Shown here piece by piece: positions 7,557 to 14,961 of a stretch of DNA of 24,557 nt (within the stretch, counting starts at the first letter, position 1; each line of letters starts with the position of its first letter). The notes beneath the pieces were generated by a model. It worked only from the letters and a program-made list of their open reading frames with translations, was not told the origin of the DNA and searched no databases. This DNA comes from CBDUXP01 sp965371225 [NCBI: uncultured bacterium]. Its GTDB lineage: Bacteria; Abyssobacteria; SURF-5; CBDUXP01. Both the position numbers and the translations under genes were made by a program. The stretch is from positions 1 to 24,557 of the forward strand of contig CBDUXP010000057.1 of the NCBI GenBank assembly GCA_965371225.1, in the 5' to 3' direction.

Positions 7557-8418
7557 GCGGGCCCGGGAGCGGCCAGACGCCACGGAAGGCTTCGGTGGCG
7601 GGACCGGACATGAGGACGTCGCCCTCCGGTTGCCACTCGATGCGGAGCGCGCCGAGGGTCAGGTGCACGGTTACCGTGCGGTCCGTGAAATCGTTCAGGG
7701 CGCTGGCGACCGCCGTGGCGACTGAGCCCGAGCCGGAGGCGAGCGTTTCGCCGCACCCCCGCTCCCAGATGCGCATGCGGACGTTCTGCCGGTCGAGCAC
7801 CTGCACGAATTCGGCGTTCACCTTCTGGGGGAAGGCCGGATGCGTTTCCATGGCGGCCCCCCACGCGTGCAGCGGCACGGCGAGCACGTCGTCCACGAAT
7901 TGCACCGCATGCGGGTTGCCCGTTTGCACGGCGGTAATACGCGTATCGCGGCCGTCCACACACAAGGGTTCATCGACGACTTGCGGCGCTGGGTCCCCCA
8001 GCATGGGAATGCGCGCGCGCTCGAGCACGGGCGCGCCCATGTTCACGGTAATCACCGCGCCCGCGTCGCCGTTGGCGCGAATGACCACGTCCTTGACGCC
8101 CGCGCCGGTCTTCACCGTGAAACGCTCCCGCTGCTCGTAGCCCCCATCCGCCACGAACTTGACCACGCAGCGCAGGCCGTTGCCACACATTTCGGCGGCC
8201 GTCCCGTCGCTGTTGCGGTAGTCCATCCAGAAATCGGCTTCCGCGCAGCGGCGCACCGTGATGGTGCCGTCCGCACCGACGCCCGTGTGGCGATCGCAGA
8301 TGGCCACCACCTGCGCCGGGGTCAACTCCAGGTCAGTGTCGAGGCCGTTGAACACCACGAAATCATTGCCCAGGCCATGCATCTTCACGAAGGGCATGTC
8401 CCGGCGCGGGTCGGCCAT
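7549..8418 (-). CDS. dapF: Diaminopimelate epimerase, second catalytic Cys replaced by Ser
   Basis: 289 residues, standard length. The family converts LL- to meso-diaminopimelate for lysine and peptidoglycan. Both lobes are present: N-terminal FVKMHGLGNDFVVFNG, then NSDGTAAEMCGNGLRC with the first catalytic Cys at residue 78, GNPH near 168, and the second-lobe motif ERGCGETLASGSGS. In the well-studied enzymes the second catalytic Cys sits in an ACG(T/S)G motif; here that position is Ser228 (codon TCC at 7737-7735). Cys222 lies six residues earlier in the same loop. The enzyme may still work with Ser, may use Cys222, or may be a divergent epimerase; I cannot tell. It begins 3 nt after the acetyltransferase gene and overlaps ddl. 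Confidence 0.9.
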   Translation of the reverse strand: MADPRRDMPFVKMHGLGNDFVVFNGLDTDLELTPAQVVAICDRHTGVGADGTITVRRCAEADFWMDYRNSDGTAAEMCGNGLRCVVKFVADGGYEQRERFTVKTGAGVKDVVIRANGDAGAVITVNMGAPVLERARIPMLGDPAPQVVDEPLCVDGRDTRITAVQTGNPHAVQFVDDVLAVPLHAWGAAMETHPAFPQKVNAEFVQVLDRQNVRMRIWERGCGETLASGSGSVATAVASALNDFTDRTVTVHLTLGALRIEWQPEGDVLMSGPATEAFRGVWPLPGPRA

Positions 8419-8421
8419 GGT

Positions 8422-8967
8422 TCAGGCCCCCGTCGCGGTCGGGTGTTGGCGGCGCTGCATGGCCCACGCGGTGCGCGTGAGCAGGAGCCAGACGGGTTCC
8501 CGTGCGTGGCCGGCGCGACTCTCGAACCCGACGGCGCGGTAGCAGGCAAGCGCCCGGGCGTTGTCCGGCCGCACCCGGGCGACGACCCGGCCACAGGTCC
8601 GATTCCGGAAGGCGACGGCCGCGAGGGCGAGCGTGGCCGCCCGCCCGTACCCCTGGCCCCACACGGATGGTTCGCCGATGATGAGGCCGATCTCGAGTGC
8701 ATCCTTGCTGGGGGAATGCAGCGCGCCGAGGCCGATGAGGCCGTCATCGGGTTGCCCCTCGGCGATCACGGCGAACAGGCTGGTCCAGGTGTCGCGCGGG
8801 ATCCAGGCGGGCGCGGCGGCGGGATCCACATGGATACCGCTCTCCTGGGGCACCAGGTAGCGCGGCACCTCGGCGTGCTGGAACCACGGTTGAAGGCGCG
8901 CGTCGTCTTCCGCGGTCCAGGACCGGAGCGAAACGCGAGGCAGGTTGTCTACCATGGCATCGCGCAC
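8422..8967 (-). CDS. GNAT-family N-acetyltransferase (RimJ/RimL-like)
   Basis: 181 residues from GTG 8967, which has an AGGGA just upstream; ATG 8955 (MVDNLPRVSL) is the alternative. The fold is the Gcn5-related acetyltransferase: N-terminal VSLRSWTAEDDARLQPWF, a central IGLGALH...EIGLIIGEPSVWGQGYGRAA stretch in which GQGYGRA is the acetyl-CoA pyrophosphate loop, and VRPDNARALACYRAVGFE, the typical final strand-helix region. Proteins of this subfamily acetylate N-terminal amines or small molecules; the substrate here is unknown. It is the first gene of the operon with dapF (3-nt gap) and ddl. A perfect TATAAT lies about 60 nt upstream. Confidence 0.85.
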   Translation of the reverse strand: MRDAMVDNLPRVSLRSWTAEDDARLQPWFQHAEVPRYLVPQESGIHVDPAAAPAWIPRDTWTSLFAVIAEGQPDDGLIGLGALHSPSKDALEIGLIIGEPSVWGQGYGRAATLALAAVAFRNRTCGRVVARVRPDNARALACYRAVGFESRAGHAREPVWLLLTRTAWAMQRRQHPTATGA

Positions 8968-9026
8968 TCTTCCCTGGTTCCCTCGCTCAAAGCCTTCATG
9001 AAGTATTGTCCGCCGCGATGCGGGGG

Positions 9027-9032
9027 ATTATA
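9027..9032 (-). promoter_or_regulatory. Candidate -10 for the GNAT-dapF-ddl operon
   Basis: On the minus strand these bases read TATAAT. The -35 region 17 nt upstream is poor, so only the -10 is convincing. The predicted start near 9020 gives a leader of about 50 nt. No other gene is seen in 8968-9146; a 63-residue ORF across it is not protein-like. Confidence 0.4.
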
Positions 9033-9146
9033 CGCTTTCGTTTCGCTCGGCACTACCTTGGGGGCCGGCCAGTCTCCGCGCGCCTGATATACCGCCGCCG
9101 TGCGCCACGTGACCGAGGCCATGCGTTCTGCGTTCTGCATCGTGGC

Positions 9147-10370
9147 TTAGGCTTCCGCCGGTTGTGGTGTCGCTGCGGGTACCCGCTCTGGGAGGAAGTG
9201 CAACCACCACGCGGCCACCACGGCGAGCGCCGCCACACCGGCGAGCAGGAGAAAGATGGTGCCGAGGGTGAATTGCTCGCCGATCCGTCCGCCAACCGAC
9301 GCGGCGAATGCGCCGATGCCGAACGCGAAGGCGAAGTACCAGCCGAAGGCGCGGTCCCGGTGGGCGGTGCTCGAGAAATTCGCCACCAGCACGTTCCCGA
9401 GGGGCTGGGCGAGAAAGTGGCCGAAGGCGAACAGCGCCGCGGCCACCACTAGGAGATACCCGTCCGCTAGGGCGAGCAACACTAGGCAGGGCACGCTCAC
9501 CGTGTGGCCGAGAGCGAAGAGCCCCGTATGGGAGAACCGCTCCCCCAGGTGGCCGCCCACCCACTGGCCCACCATCCCGATGTACAGGGCGCCGCTGGCG
9601 CAGATCCCACCCAGCAGCACCGCGCGCTCCGGCTGCTCGGGCCCCGCCAACGCGAGGCCGAGATACAGCGGCAGGAAGGTGATCACCCCGCGGTAGACGA
9701 ACCCCACCAGGGTCGCTGCGACCATGAGGACGCTCAGCCGTCGCATCTGCGTCTGCCCCGCCGGCGGGGCGGGGACGGTCCCCCCCGCTGCGTCCGTCTG
9801 CGCCGATTCGGCCGGCGCGTTCATCATCCCGGGCACGTGACGGACGAGGTAGATCAAGATGCAGCCAACGGCGGCGTAGACCATCAGGGTGACCGACCAC
9901 CCGAGGAGCGCGGCCAGCGCCACCGTCACGACCGGGCCGCTGCTCACGCCGAGGCCGCCACCGACACCGTGCAACCCCATGGCTTTGCTGCGCGCGCGCA
10001 CGTGGGTGGCGAGATAGCTGGTGCCGGCCGGGTGGTACAGCCCCAGGCCGACCCCGACGACAATGGCCCCCACCAACAAGACGCGCGCGTTGGGCGCGAA
10101 GGCCATGATGAGCGCGCCCAGGGACGCGATCGCCAGGTAGAGCTGCACGACCCGGTGCGCGCCCCACCGCGTCGCGAGCATCCCGGCGGGGATGGCGAGT
10201 GCGCCGAAGGCCAGGGCCAACCCGAACTGCACGTTTCCCACATCGGTGACGGACAGGGCGAATCGCACCATGAGGATCGGAAACAGGGCGGGCAACGCCT
10301 GTTCGAAAATGTGCACCATCGTATGGGCGCTGCCGAAGATGGCAATCAGTTTCCGATCGGTCCACGTCAC
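9147..10370 (-). CDS. Major facilitator superfamily transporter, fosmidomycin-resistance-like
   Basis: 407 residues with about 12 hydrophobic segments and the central charged loop (about residues 185-215) that separates the two six-helix halves. The start is GTG 10370, with AGGAG 8 nt upstream. The N-terminal HTMVHIFEQALPALFPILM and the GLYHPAGTSYLATHVRARSK segment resemble Fsr-type exporters, which pump out small drugs; the real substrate is unknown. The cytoplasmic-membrane location is clear. It lies 29 nt downstream of the EamA transporter gene on the same strand, so the two are likely co-transcribed from the leader at about 11544. Alternative: a nitrate- or sugar-type MFS carrier. Confidence 0.85.
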   Translation of the reverse strand: MTWTDRKLIAIFGSAHTMVHIFEQALPALFPILMVRFALSVTDVGNVQFGLALAFGALAIPAGMLATRWGAHRVVQLYLAIASLGALIMAFAPNARVLLVGAIVVGVGLGLYHPAGTSYLATHVRARSKAMGLHGVGGGLGVSSGPVVTVALAALLGWSVTLMVYAAVGCILIYLVRHVPGMMNAPAESAQTDAAGGTVPAPPAGQTQMRRLSVLMVAATLVGFVYRGVITFLPLYLGLALAGPEQPERAVLLGGICASGALYIGMVGQWVGGHLGERFSHTGLFALGHTVSVPCLVLLALADGYLLVVAAALFAFGHFLAQPLGNVLVANFSSTAHRDRAFGWYFAFAFGIGAFAASVGGRIGEQFTLGTIFLLLAGVAALAVVAAWWLHFLPERVPAATPQPAEA

Positions 10371-10399
10371 GGGTTTACTCCTATCCCGGGCACGGGCAC

Positions 10400-11335
10400 T
10401 CAGTCGGCCGGGACTGGCACGGGCACGGGCTGCCGCGTGTTCGCCGGGCGGTTGACCAGGGCGATGCCGAGCGTGACGAGCACCATGCCCGCCGCCAGTT
10501 CAAGCGTGAGCGTTTCGCCCAGGAGCAACACGCTGCCCACCACGCCCCACAGGGGCAGGAGGAAATTGAACGACGTGACGAGGGTCACCGGCGCGCGCTG
10601 CAACACCCAGCGCAGGGCGAGGAACATGACGCTGCCGAAGGTGACCAGATACGCCAACGCGTAGGTGGCGGACGGGCCGACCGCGGGCGCGGGGCGCCAG
10701 CCGGTGATGAGCATTCCGACCAGGAGCGCCCCGGTCAGACATGCCAAGTTCCACACCACGATCGAGATCGCCGCGCGCTTGACGGGGAGTTGCTCGAGCG
10801 CGCGTTTTTCTACCACCGTACCCGTGGCCCACAACAGCATGGCCCCGAACGTGAGCAGGTCCCCCGTCCGCATGCCTTGGCCGAAGAGGGCCTCCAGGCC
10901 GACGATGCATCCCACTCCGGCGAGCGCGCACGCGAACCCCACCACTTTCCGCACGGTCAACATTTCGCTGGGGAAGAGCGCCGGCGCGATGAGCGCCACC
11001 ACGACCGGCTGGAGATTGACGATCAGCACCACCCGGCTGGCATCCGTGAGGGCGGTGCCCATGTAGAAGAGCGTGACGTTTGCAGTGAACAGGACCGCTG
11101 CGAGGCCGCCCGCCCACCCGAGTCGCCACGGCGCCACGGGGGCGCGCCGCAACATCGCGCCGATGAGGACCACGAACACGACGGCCAGGAGGCTGCGGTA
11201 AAACGTGGCGGAGAACGGATCGATATCGTTGACCACGATCTTGGAGGCCACCACGTTGCCGGCCTTGAGCACGGTGAGCGCCACCACGAGGCCGGTCAAT
11301 GGCAGGCCCAGGCGCGCGTCGTTGGATGCAGTCAT
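10400..11335 (-). CDS. EamA/DMT-family transporter
   Basis: 311 residues with about ten hydrophobic helices arranged as two EamA repeats (about residues 13-140 and 155-295). Typical elements include KAGNVVASKIVVNDIDPFSATFYRSLLA at the start and MFLALRWVLQRAPVTLVTSF with PLWGVVGSVLLLGETLT near the end, the latter being the conserved P-x2-G-x-L-LGE region. Such proteins export amino acids, nucleosides or other metabolites. I start at ATG 11335; a TTG at 11350 is possible, and neither has a strong ribosome site. A roughly 210-nt leader with a possible small ORF and a strong hairpin precedes it, suggesting post-transcriptional control. The MFS gene follows after 29 nt. Confidence 0.87.
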   Translation of the reverse strand: MTASNDARLGLPLTGLVVALTVLKAGNVVASKIVVNDIDPFSATFYRSLLAVVFVVLIGAMLRRAPVAPWRLGWAGGLAAVLFTANVTLFYMGTALTDASRVVLIVNLQPVVVALIAPALFPSEMLTVRKVVGFACALAGVGCIVGLEALFGQGMRTGDLLTFGAMLLWATGTVVEKRALEQLPVKRAAISIVVWNLACLTGALLVGMLITGWRPAPAVGPSATYALAYLVTFGSVMFLALRWVLQRAPVTLVTSFNFLLPLWGVVGSVLLLGETLTLELAAGMVLVTLGIALVNRPANTRQPVPVPVPAD

Positions 11336-11364
11336 GTTGCGCAGTACCAATCCCGATACGTCAA

Positions 11365-11391
11365 GCGCCCCACTCCGAGGGAGAGGGGCGC
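11365..11391 (-). promoter_or_regulatory. Strong hairpin in the EamA gene leader
   Basis: GCGCCCC (11365-11371) pairs with GGGGCGC (11385-11391), and CTCC with GGAG inside, leaving one A/A mismatch (U/U in the transcript) and a 3-nt loop. It lies 30 nt before the EamA start. The transcript continues UUGACGUAU, too poor in U for a classic terminator; an attenuator or translation-blocking stem is possible. Confidence 0.5.
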
Positions 11392-11428
11392 GTCCACAAT
11401 CGTTCGGTGTTTCTTGGGAATCGAACGG

Positions 11429-11524
11429 TCAGGAACGCCACCCCACGCCAGGCTTCTGTCGCCACGACACCGGAATGGCGTCGGTCGCGATGCGCGGGCG
11501 GCGGGAATGTGCTAACACGTTCAT
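11429..11524 (-). CDS. Possible 31-residue leader ORF upstream of the EamA gene
   Basis: ATG 11524 to TGA 11429, lying about 20 nt downstream of a predicted start site and ending about 38 nt before the large leader hairpin. The peptide is basic and contains two tryptophans (SWRQKPGVGWRS at its end). The ribosome site is weak (GGGA). The position fits a leader peptide controlling the transporter, but small ORFs occur by chance in GC-rich DNA, so this is a suggestion only. Confidence 0.25.
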   Translation of the reverse strand: MNVLAHSRRPRIATDAIPVSWRQKPGVGWRS

Positions 11525-11550
11525 GATCGTTGGTCCCAGGAAGGTCAGTA

Positions 11551-11578
11551 AAGATACCACACCGCGCCCACGTGTCAA
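11551..11578 (-). promoter_or_regulatory. Promoter for the EamA-MFS transcript
   Basis: Minus strand TTGACA (11578-11573), 16-nt spacer, TATCTT (11556-11551). The -35 is perfect. The predicted start near 11544 gives a leader of about 210 nt before the EamA ATG. Confidence 0.55.
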
Positions 11579-11628
11579 CCAGCGGGGCCGCGACAGGGCC
11601 GCCACCCGGCCTCCGCGCAGACGAAAAT

Positions 11629-11654
11629 GTCCCCGCATCGCCTGACGCGGGGAC
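11629..11654 (-). terminator. Rho-independent terminator of the 75-aa gene
   Basis: GTCCCCGC (11629-11636) pairs perfectly with GCGGGGAC (11647-11654) over a 10-nt loop. On the minus strand the stem is followed by ATTTTCGT. It lies 22 nt after the stop of the small gene at 11677. Confidence 0.7.
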
Positions 11655-11676
11655 GCGAAGGACGGTTTCGGAACGC

Positions 11677-11904
11677 TTAGCGGAAGAGGCTCTGAGCGAC
11701 CGGGTCGGGCAGGATGCCGGGCCCCGGTGGCTGCGGGGCGTTCGTGTCCCGCCACACCCGGGAGGTGGGGGACAGCCCCAGGCGCCCGGCTTCCCGCAAG
11801 CTGCGGAGGCGGAGCATGAAGCTGTCGGGGCGGGGGGCGCTGACCAGGACGCGCTTCCCTTCGGGGGCGCGGACGTAGCTGGAGGTTATCCCCTGGTTAC
11901 TCAC
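11677..11904 (-). CDS. 75-residue protein of unknown function, probably translated from a leaderless mRNA
   Basis: The start is GTG 11904, chosen because the -10 (TATACT, 11916-11911) ends exactly 6 nt before it, so the transcript should begin at the start codon. The frame is open further upstream to 12024 but that part is AT-rich and would lie above the promoter. The protein opens with VSNQGITSSYVRAPEGKR, has a basic middle (FMLRLRSLREAGRLGL) and ends proline-rich (NAPQPPGPGILPDPV). No signal peptide, membrane segment or cysteine; no family recognised. It is a single-gene unit: near-consensus promoter on one side, terminator 22 nt after the stop on the other. The basic helix might bind nucleic acid, but that is a guess. 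Confidence 0.5.
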   Translation of the reverse strand: MSNQGITSSYVRAPEGKRVLVSAPRPDSFMLRLRSLREAGRLGLSPTSRVWRDTNAPQPPGPGILPDPVAQSLFR

Positions 11905-11910
11905 AGAGAG

Positions 11911-11939
11911 AGTATACCGCGTGTACTGGCATCGGTCAA
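11911..11939 (-). promoter_or_regulatory. Near-consensus sigma-70 promoter for the 75-aa gene
   Basis: Minus strand TTGACC (11939-11934), exactly 17 nt, TATACT (11916-11911). The seventh base after the -10 is the G of the GTG start. Confidence 0.75.
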
Positions 11940-12141
11940 CGCGGTGCGTTAAATCAGATGCGCGTATCCGTTTGGAAGTATTTGATATACAAAACGTTAT
12001 GATTCTGTTGGTGTGGTGCCACATCTACCACACAGGCTCAAGGTGCCGTTGATTCAGCACATGTAGAGAGTTGATTGGCGCGGGTGGAGCGTCGCCTCGT
12101 CAAGGGCGCAAGGCCCGCGCGTCCGGCGGATCGAGGCCCGG

Positions 12142-14061
12142 CTACTCCACCCGCCGGGGCAGGCGAATACCGAACGTGGCGCCGCGCCCCGGCTCGGAGT
12201 CCGCCCAAATTCGGCCCCCGTGGATTTCGATGATCTCCCGGCAGATGGTCAGGCCCAGGCCGGTCCCCTCCACGTGGCGGGTCCGACTGTTGTCCACCTG
12301 ATAGAACCGGTCAAAGACCCGCTCCAGGTCGTCCTCCCGCAGGCCGGGGCCCGTGTCCGTCACCGTGAGCAGTACCTCATCCTCCAACGTGTCCTGTTGC
12401 ACGGTGACCGTGCCGCCGCTCGGTGTGAACTTCAGCGCGTTGTTCAGCAAGTTGCCCAGGACCTGGTACAGCTTGTCCCGATCCCCGGTGATCGTGCCCG
12501 GCGGCGTCGCATCGCGAATATCGCAGGTGAGGGACACGGACTGCCGGGTGGCAACGGGCGCGTAAAGTTCGATCGCCTGTTCCACCACCCCTGCCACGTT
12601 CACGCTGTCGCGCACGCGTTCGATGGCGTCGGATTCGGCCTTCTGCAAGTTCAGCAGGTCGGAAATCAATTTGGCGAGCCGGTCACATTCCTCGTTGATG
12701 ATGTGCAGGTATCGCTTTTGCGCCTCGGGGGGCGTCGGCTCTGAATCGTCAATCATGATCTCGACGAAGCTCTTCACGGAGGTCAGGGGCGTGCGCAGCT
12801 CGTGACTCACCATCGAGATGAAATTCGATTTGGCCTCGTTCAGAGTCCGGAGTTCCTCCTCGATGCGTTTCTGTTCGGACACGTCCTTCCCGATGGCGCT
12901 GATCCCCACGATGCTGCCCCGCGAATCGCGGATGGGGCTGAAGGTCAGGTCCGTGGTGATGGGCCGACCGTCGCCGCGCAGCCCCGTGGCGAGCATGGTG
13001 ACCACGCCCCCGTCGTGCAGCACCACGTTGATGGCGTTGCGCACGGGTTCCAGCTCGGGGGCCGGCAGAAACACCTCCGGGCCGCGCCCGATGACTTCCC
13101 GCGCCGGCAGGCAGTACATCTCCCGCGCCCCCGCATTCCAGGAATCAATAATCCCGGCCCGGTCCAGCGTGAAAATGCTGGCCCCCGCGCGCTCCACCAG
13201 GTTCTCGAGATAGTCCTTCGTCTCCTTGAGCTCGTCGTACAGGCGGGAATTCTCAATGGCCACCGCCACCTGGCCGGTCAGGATATGGGCGATGCGCTCC
13301 GTTTCTTCCGTGAAGGTGTAGGGTTCGTCAGCGCTCAGGTTGATCACCCCGATCGTCTGCCCCTGCACCATGAGCGGAAAGCACAGCAGCGAGCCGTGCT
13401 GCATGGGCCGGCCGGGGAACTGAATGAATTCGCCGCTGGCGGCCACGTCGCACACCAGCACCGGCCGGCCGGTCTGGGCCACCTGCCCGGCGATCCCTTC
13501 GCCCACGTCGAACCGCGGCATGTGGGGGGTGGCGTCCTTGCGGCCGCTGGCGGAGCGCAGCACCAACTGGCGGGCATTCCAGTCCACCACCATGATGCTG
13601 CCGTTGTCCGCCTTGAGCATCCGGACGATGTGATCCAGCAGCAGGCGGAACGGATCGGGGGCGTGGACGGCCCGGCTGGTGGCATCCGTGAGGATCCGGA
13701 GCAGGGACAACTCTTCGAGTTTCTCTTCCAGCGCGGCGTTCGTCTTCAACACCGCGCGCCGCAGCACCGCGATCTCATCTGCATGCACCTGCGCGGACAC
13801 GGCCTGGGCTTGGTACTGGTCGAACCCCTCCACGGCCCGGGCGGCCAGCGCCAGCGCCTCTTCGGCAGCGGGGGAAGTGTGCTCCGGGTGCGTCCCGGCG
13901 CGAAGCGTTTCCAGCGCCGCGCGCAACTGATCGACGGAGGCGGGATCGTCGACCGGGGAACGCGGATTAGGCCCGGACGAGGTCGCTGATGATGCTATCG
14001 CCGGTTTCGATGCGGCGATTGAACTCGAGCTGGATTTCCTCGAGTTGAGCGGGAGCGACAT
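12142..14061 (-). CDS. Sensor histidine kinase with GAF, PAS, HisKA and HATPase domains
   Basis: Cytoplasmic kinase of up to 639 residues; no membrane span. Order: helical/coiled N-terminus (about 40-125), GAF domain (about 130-285, ending AVAIENSRLYDEL), PAS domain (about 295-400, IFTLDRAGIIDSWNAGAREM), dimerisation domain with MVSHELRTPLTSVKSF in which His420 is the predicted phosphorylation site, and ATPase with NLLNNALKFTPSGG (N box), DTGPGL (G1), FDRFYQVD (F box) and GTGLGLTICREIIEIHGG (G2). No receiver domain or adjacent response regulator is seen, so it is an orphan kinase. The start is uncertain: ATG 14061 lies 95 nt inside the HDOD gene and the first 45 residues are low-complexity; a TTG at 13926 just after the HDOD stop is an alternative. 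It is probably co-transcribed with HDOD. Confidence 0.9.
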   Translation of the reverse strand: MSLPLNSRKSSSSSIAASKPAIASSATSSGPNPRSPVDDPASVDQLRAALETLRAGTHPEHTSPAAEEALALAARAVEGFDQYQAQAVSAQVHADEIAVLRRAVLKTNAALEEKLEELSLLRILTDATSRAVHAPDPFRLLLDHIVRMLKADNGSIMVVDWNARQLVLRSASGRKDATPHMPRFDVGEGIAGQVAQTGRPVLVCDVAASGEFIQFPGRPMQHGSLLCFPLMVQGQTIGVINLSADEPYTFTEETERIAHILTGQVAVAIENSRLYDELKETKDYLENLVERAGASIFTLDRAGIIDSWNAGAREMYCLPAREVIGRGPEVFLPAPELEPVRNAINVVLHDGGVVTMLATGLRGDGRPITTDLTFSPIRDSRGSIVGISAIGKDVSEQKRIEEELRTLNEAKSNFISMVSHELRTPLTSVKSFVEIMIDDSEPTPPEAQKRYLHIINEECDRLAKLISDLLNLQKAESDAIERVRDSVNVAGVVEQAIELYAPVATRQSVSLTCDIRDATPPGTITGDRDKLYQVLGNLLNNALKFTPSGGTVTVQQDTLEDEVLLTVTDTGPGLREDDLERVFDRFYQVDNSRTRHVEGTGLGLTICREIIEIHGGRIWADSEPGRGATFGIRLPRRVE

Positions 14062-14833
14062 TGAGAGTCTCCAGTGCGAGGGGGTCCAATTGACGTTCGG
14101 TCCCGTTCTCCTCACCCACTTCGGTCAAGCGGTGAACCAGGACATCGGCCAGGTGGACGGTCGCGGCCATGGCCACTGCATCCCCCGCCTTCCCGAGGGC
14201 GTGGTGGTAGCGCATGGCTTCCGCGATGAGGGGAGGCAGGTGCCAGCGTTCGGCCAGCCAAAACCCGATCTCGGCGTGCGTGGTGCCCAGCAACTGCTGC
14301 TCGACATCAGCCGGGAGGCGACCGGTGGCTTTCTCGGTCGCGACAATTTCCTGGTAGATGTCCGGGAAATGCTGGTCCAGCACTGCGCGCCCGATGTCGT
14401 GGAGCAGGCCCGCGGTAAAGGCGCCCTGGCCGCCGCGGCCCAACTCGCGCTCGAGCAACTCCGCCATGGCGGCCGTATAGAAGCAGTGGTTCCAGAACTG
14501 GATGCGGTCCGCCTCGCGCGCCGAGCCTTTGCCCAACATGCCCACGACGCTGATCGCCAGGCTGATCCGTTGAATTTCTTCAAACCCGAGCACCACAACC
14601 GCGTCGGATATCAGGGCGATTTCTCGATAGAATCCGTAGAACGCACTGTTGACGATCTTGAGAATTTTCGCGGTCAGGCCCGGATCGGCCACAATCTCGT
14701 CGCTGAGATCCTGGGCGGAGGCCCGCTCGTTGGCAATGACCTCAAGAATCCGGGACATCACGTGGGGCAGGGTCCCCACTTCGCGGATATCTTCGACCTG
14801 GCGGCGGAGCGCCTCGGGGGTAGGCATCTGCAT
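13967..14833 (-). CDS. HDOD-domain signalling protein
   Basis: 288 residues from ATG 14833 (MQMPTPEALRRQVEDI); ATG 14869 would add 12 residues but lies only about 5 nt from the predicted transcript start. The HDOD domain covers about residues 20-220: TLPHVMSRILEVIAN, IVADPGLTAKILKIVNSAFYG and GLLHDIGRAVLDQHFP are characteristic. HDOD is related to HD phosphohydrolases but usually lacks catalysis; only a partial HD-like signature (LLHDIGR, later YHHAL) is present. Such proteins often act in nucleotide signalling, stress or motility control. Its 3' end overlaps the kinase reading frame, so the two are likely an operon and functional partners, with HDOD as the possible output or regulator. Confidence 0.88.
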   Translation of the reverse strand: MQMPTPEALRRQVEDIREVGTLPHVMSRILEVIANERASAQDLSDEIVADPGLTAKILKIVNSAFYGFYREIALISDAVVVLGFEEIQRISLAISVVGMLGKGSAREADRIQFWNHCFYTAAMAELLERELGRGGQGAFTAGLLHDIGRAVLDQHFPDIYQEIVATEKATGRLPADVEQQLLGTTHAEIGFWLAERWHLPPLIAEAMRYHHALGKAGDAVAMAATVHLADVLVHRLTEVGEENGTERQLDPLALETLNVAPAQLEEIQLEFNRRIETGDSIISDLVRA

Positions 14834-14880
14834 TGTGGTCAGCGCCAGCGGCCTGAGCAGCCGTGGCATCCTGAGTAATC

Positions 14881-14909
14881 ATTATACCGCTAATAATGCT
14901 TTTTTTAAA
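14881..14909 (-). promoter_or_regulatory. Promoter for the HDOD-kinase operon
   Basis: Minus strand TTTAAA (14909-14904), 17-nt spacer, perfect TATAAT (14886-14881). The start near 14874 supports ATG 14833 rather than 14869 for HDOD. The -35 is weak, but the region is AT-rich in a GC-rich setting. Confidence 0.5.
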
Positions 14910-14961
14910 GGCTGGCCTTGTGCTGACCTAGCCACTAAGTCTCGGAGGGGGGCCGTCGTGT

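Larger units (their letters stand above)
11336..11676 (-). other. 341-nt intergenic region
   Basis: Holds, on the minus strand, the terminator of the small gene (11629-11654), then the transporter promoter (11551-11578), a possible 31-aa ORF (11429-11524) and a hairpin (11365-11391). I recognise no known riboswitch. Confidence 0.6.

Noticed and set aside
6711-7725. + strand ORFs of about 300 aa opposite ddl and dapF
   Set aside because: Shadows of strongly supported ddl and dapF.
8949-9140. 63-aa ORF upstream of the acetyltransferase
   Set aside because: It spans a probable promoter, has no ribosome site and no protein-like pattern.
11405-11432. tRNA-like T-loop (minus strand GTTCGATTCCC)
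   Set aside because: No matching T-stem, acceptor stem or anticodon arm around it; only a 6-bp CGTTCG/CGAACG stem.
12011-12033. 7-bp hairpin GTGTGGT/ACCACAC downstream of the kinase gene
   Set aside because: Short stem, 9-nt loop, no T-tract, and it lies over 100 nt after the kinase stop; too weak to call a terminator.
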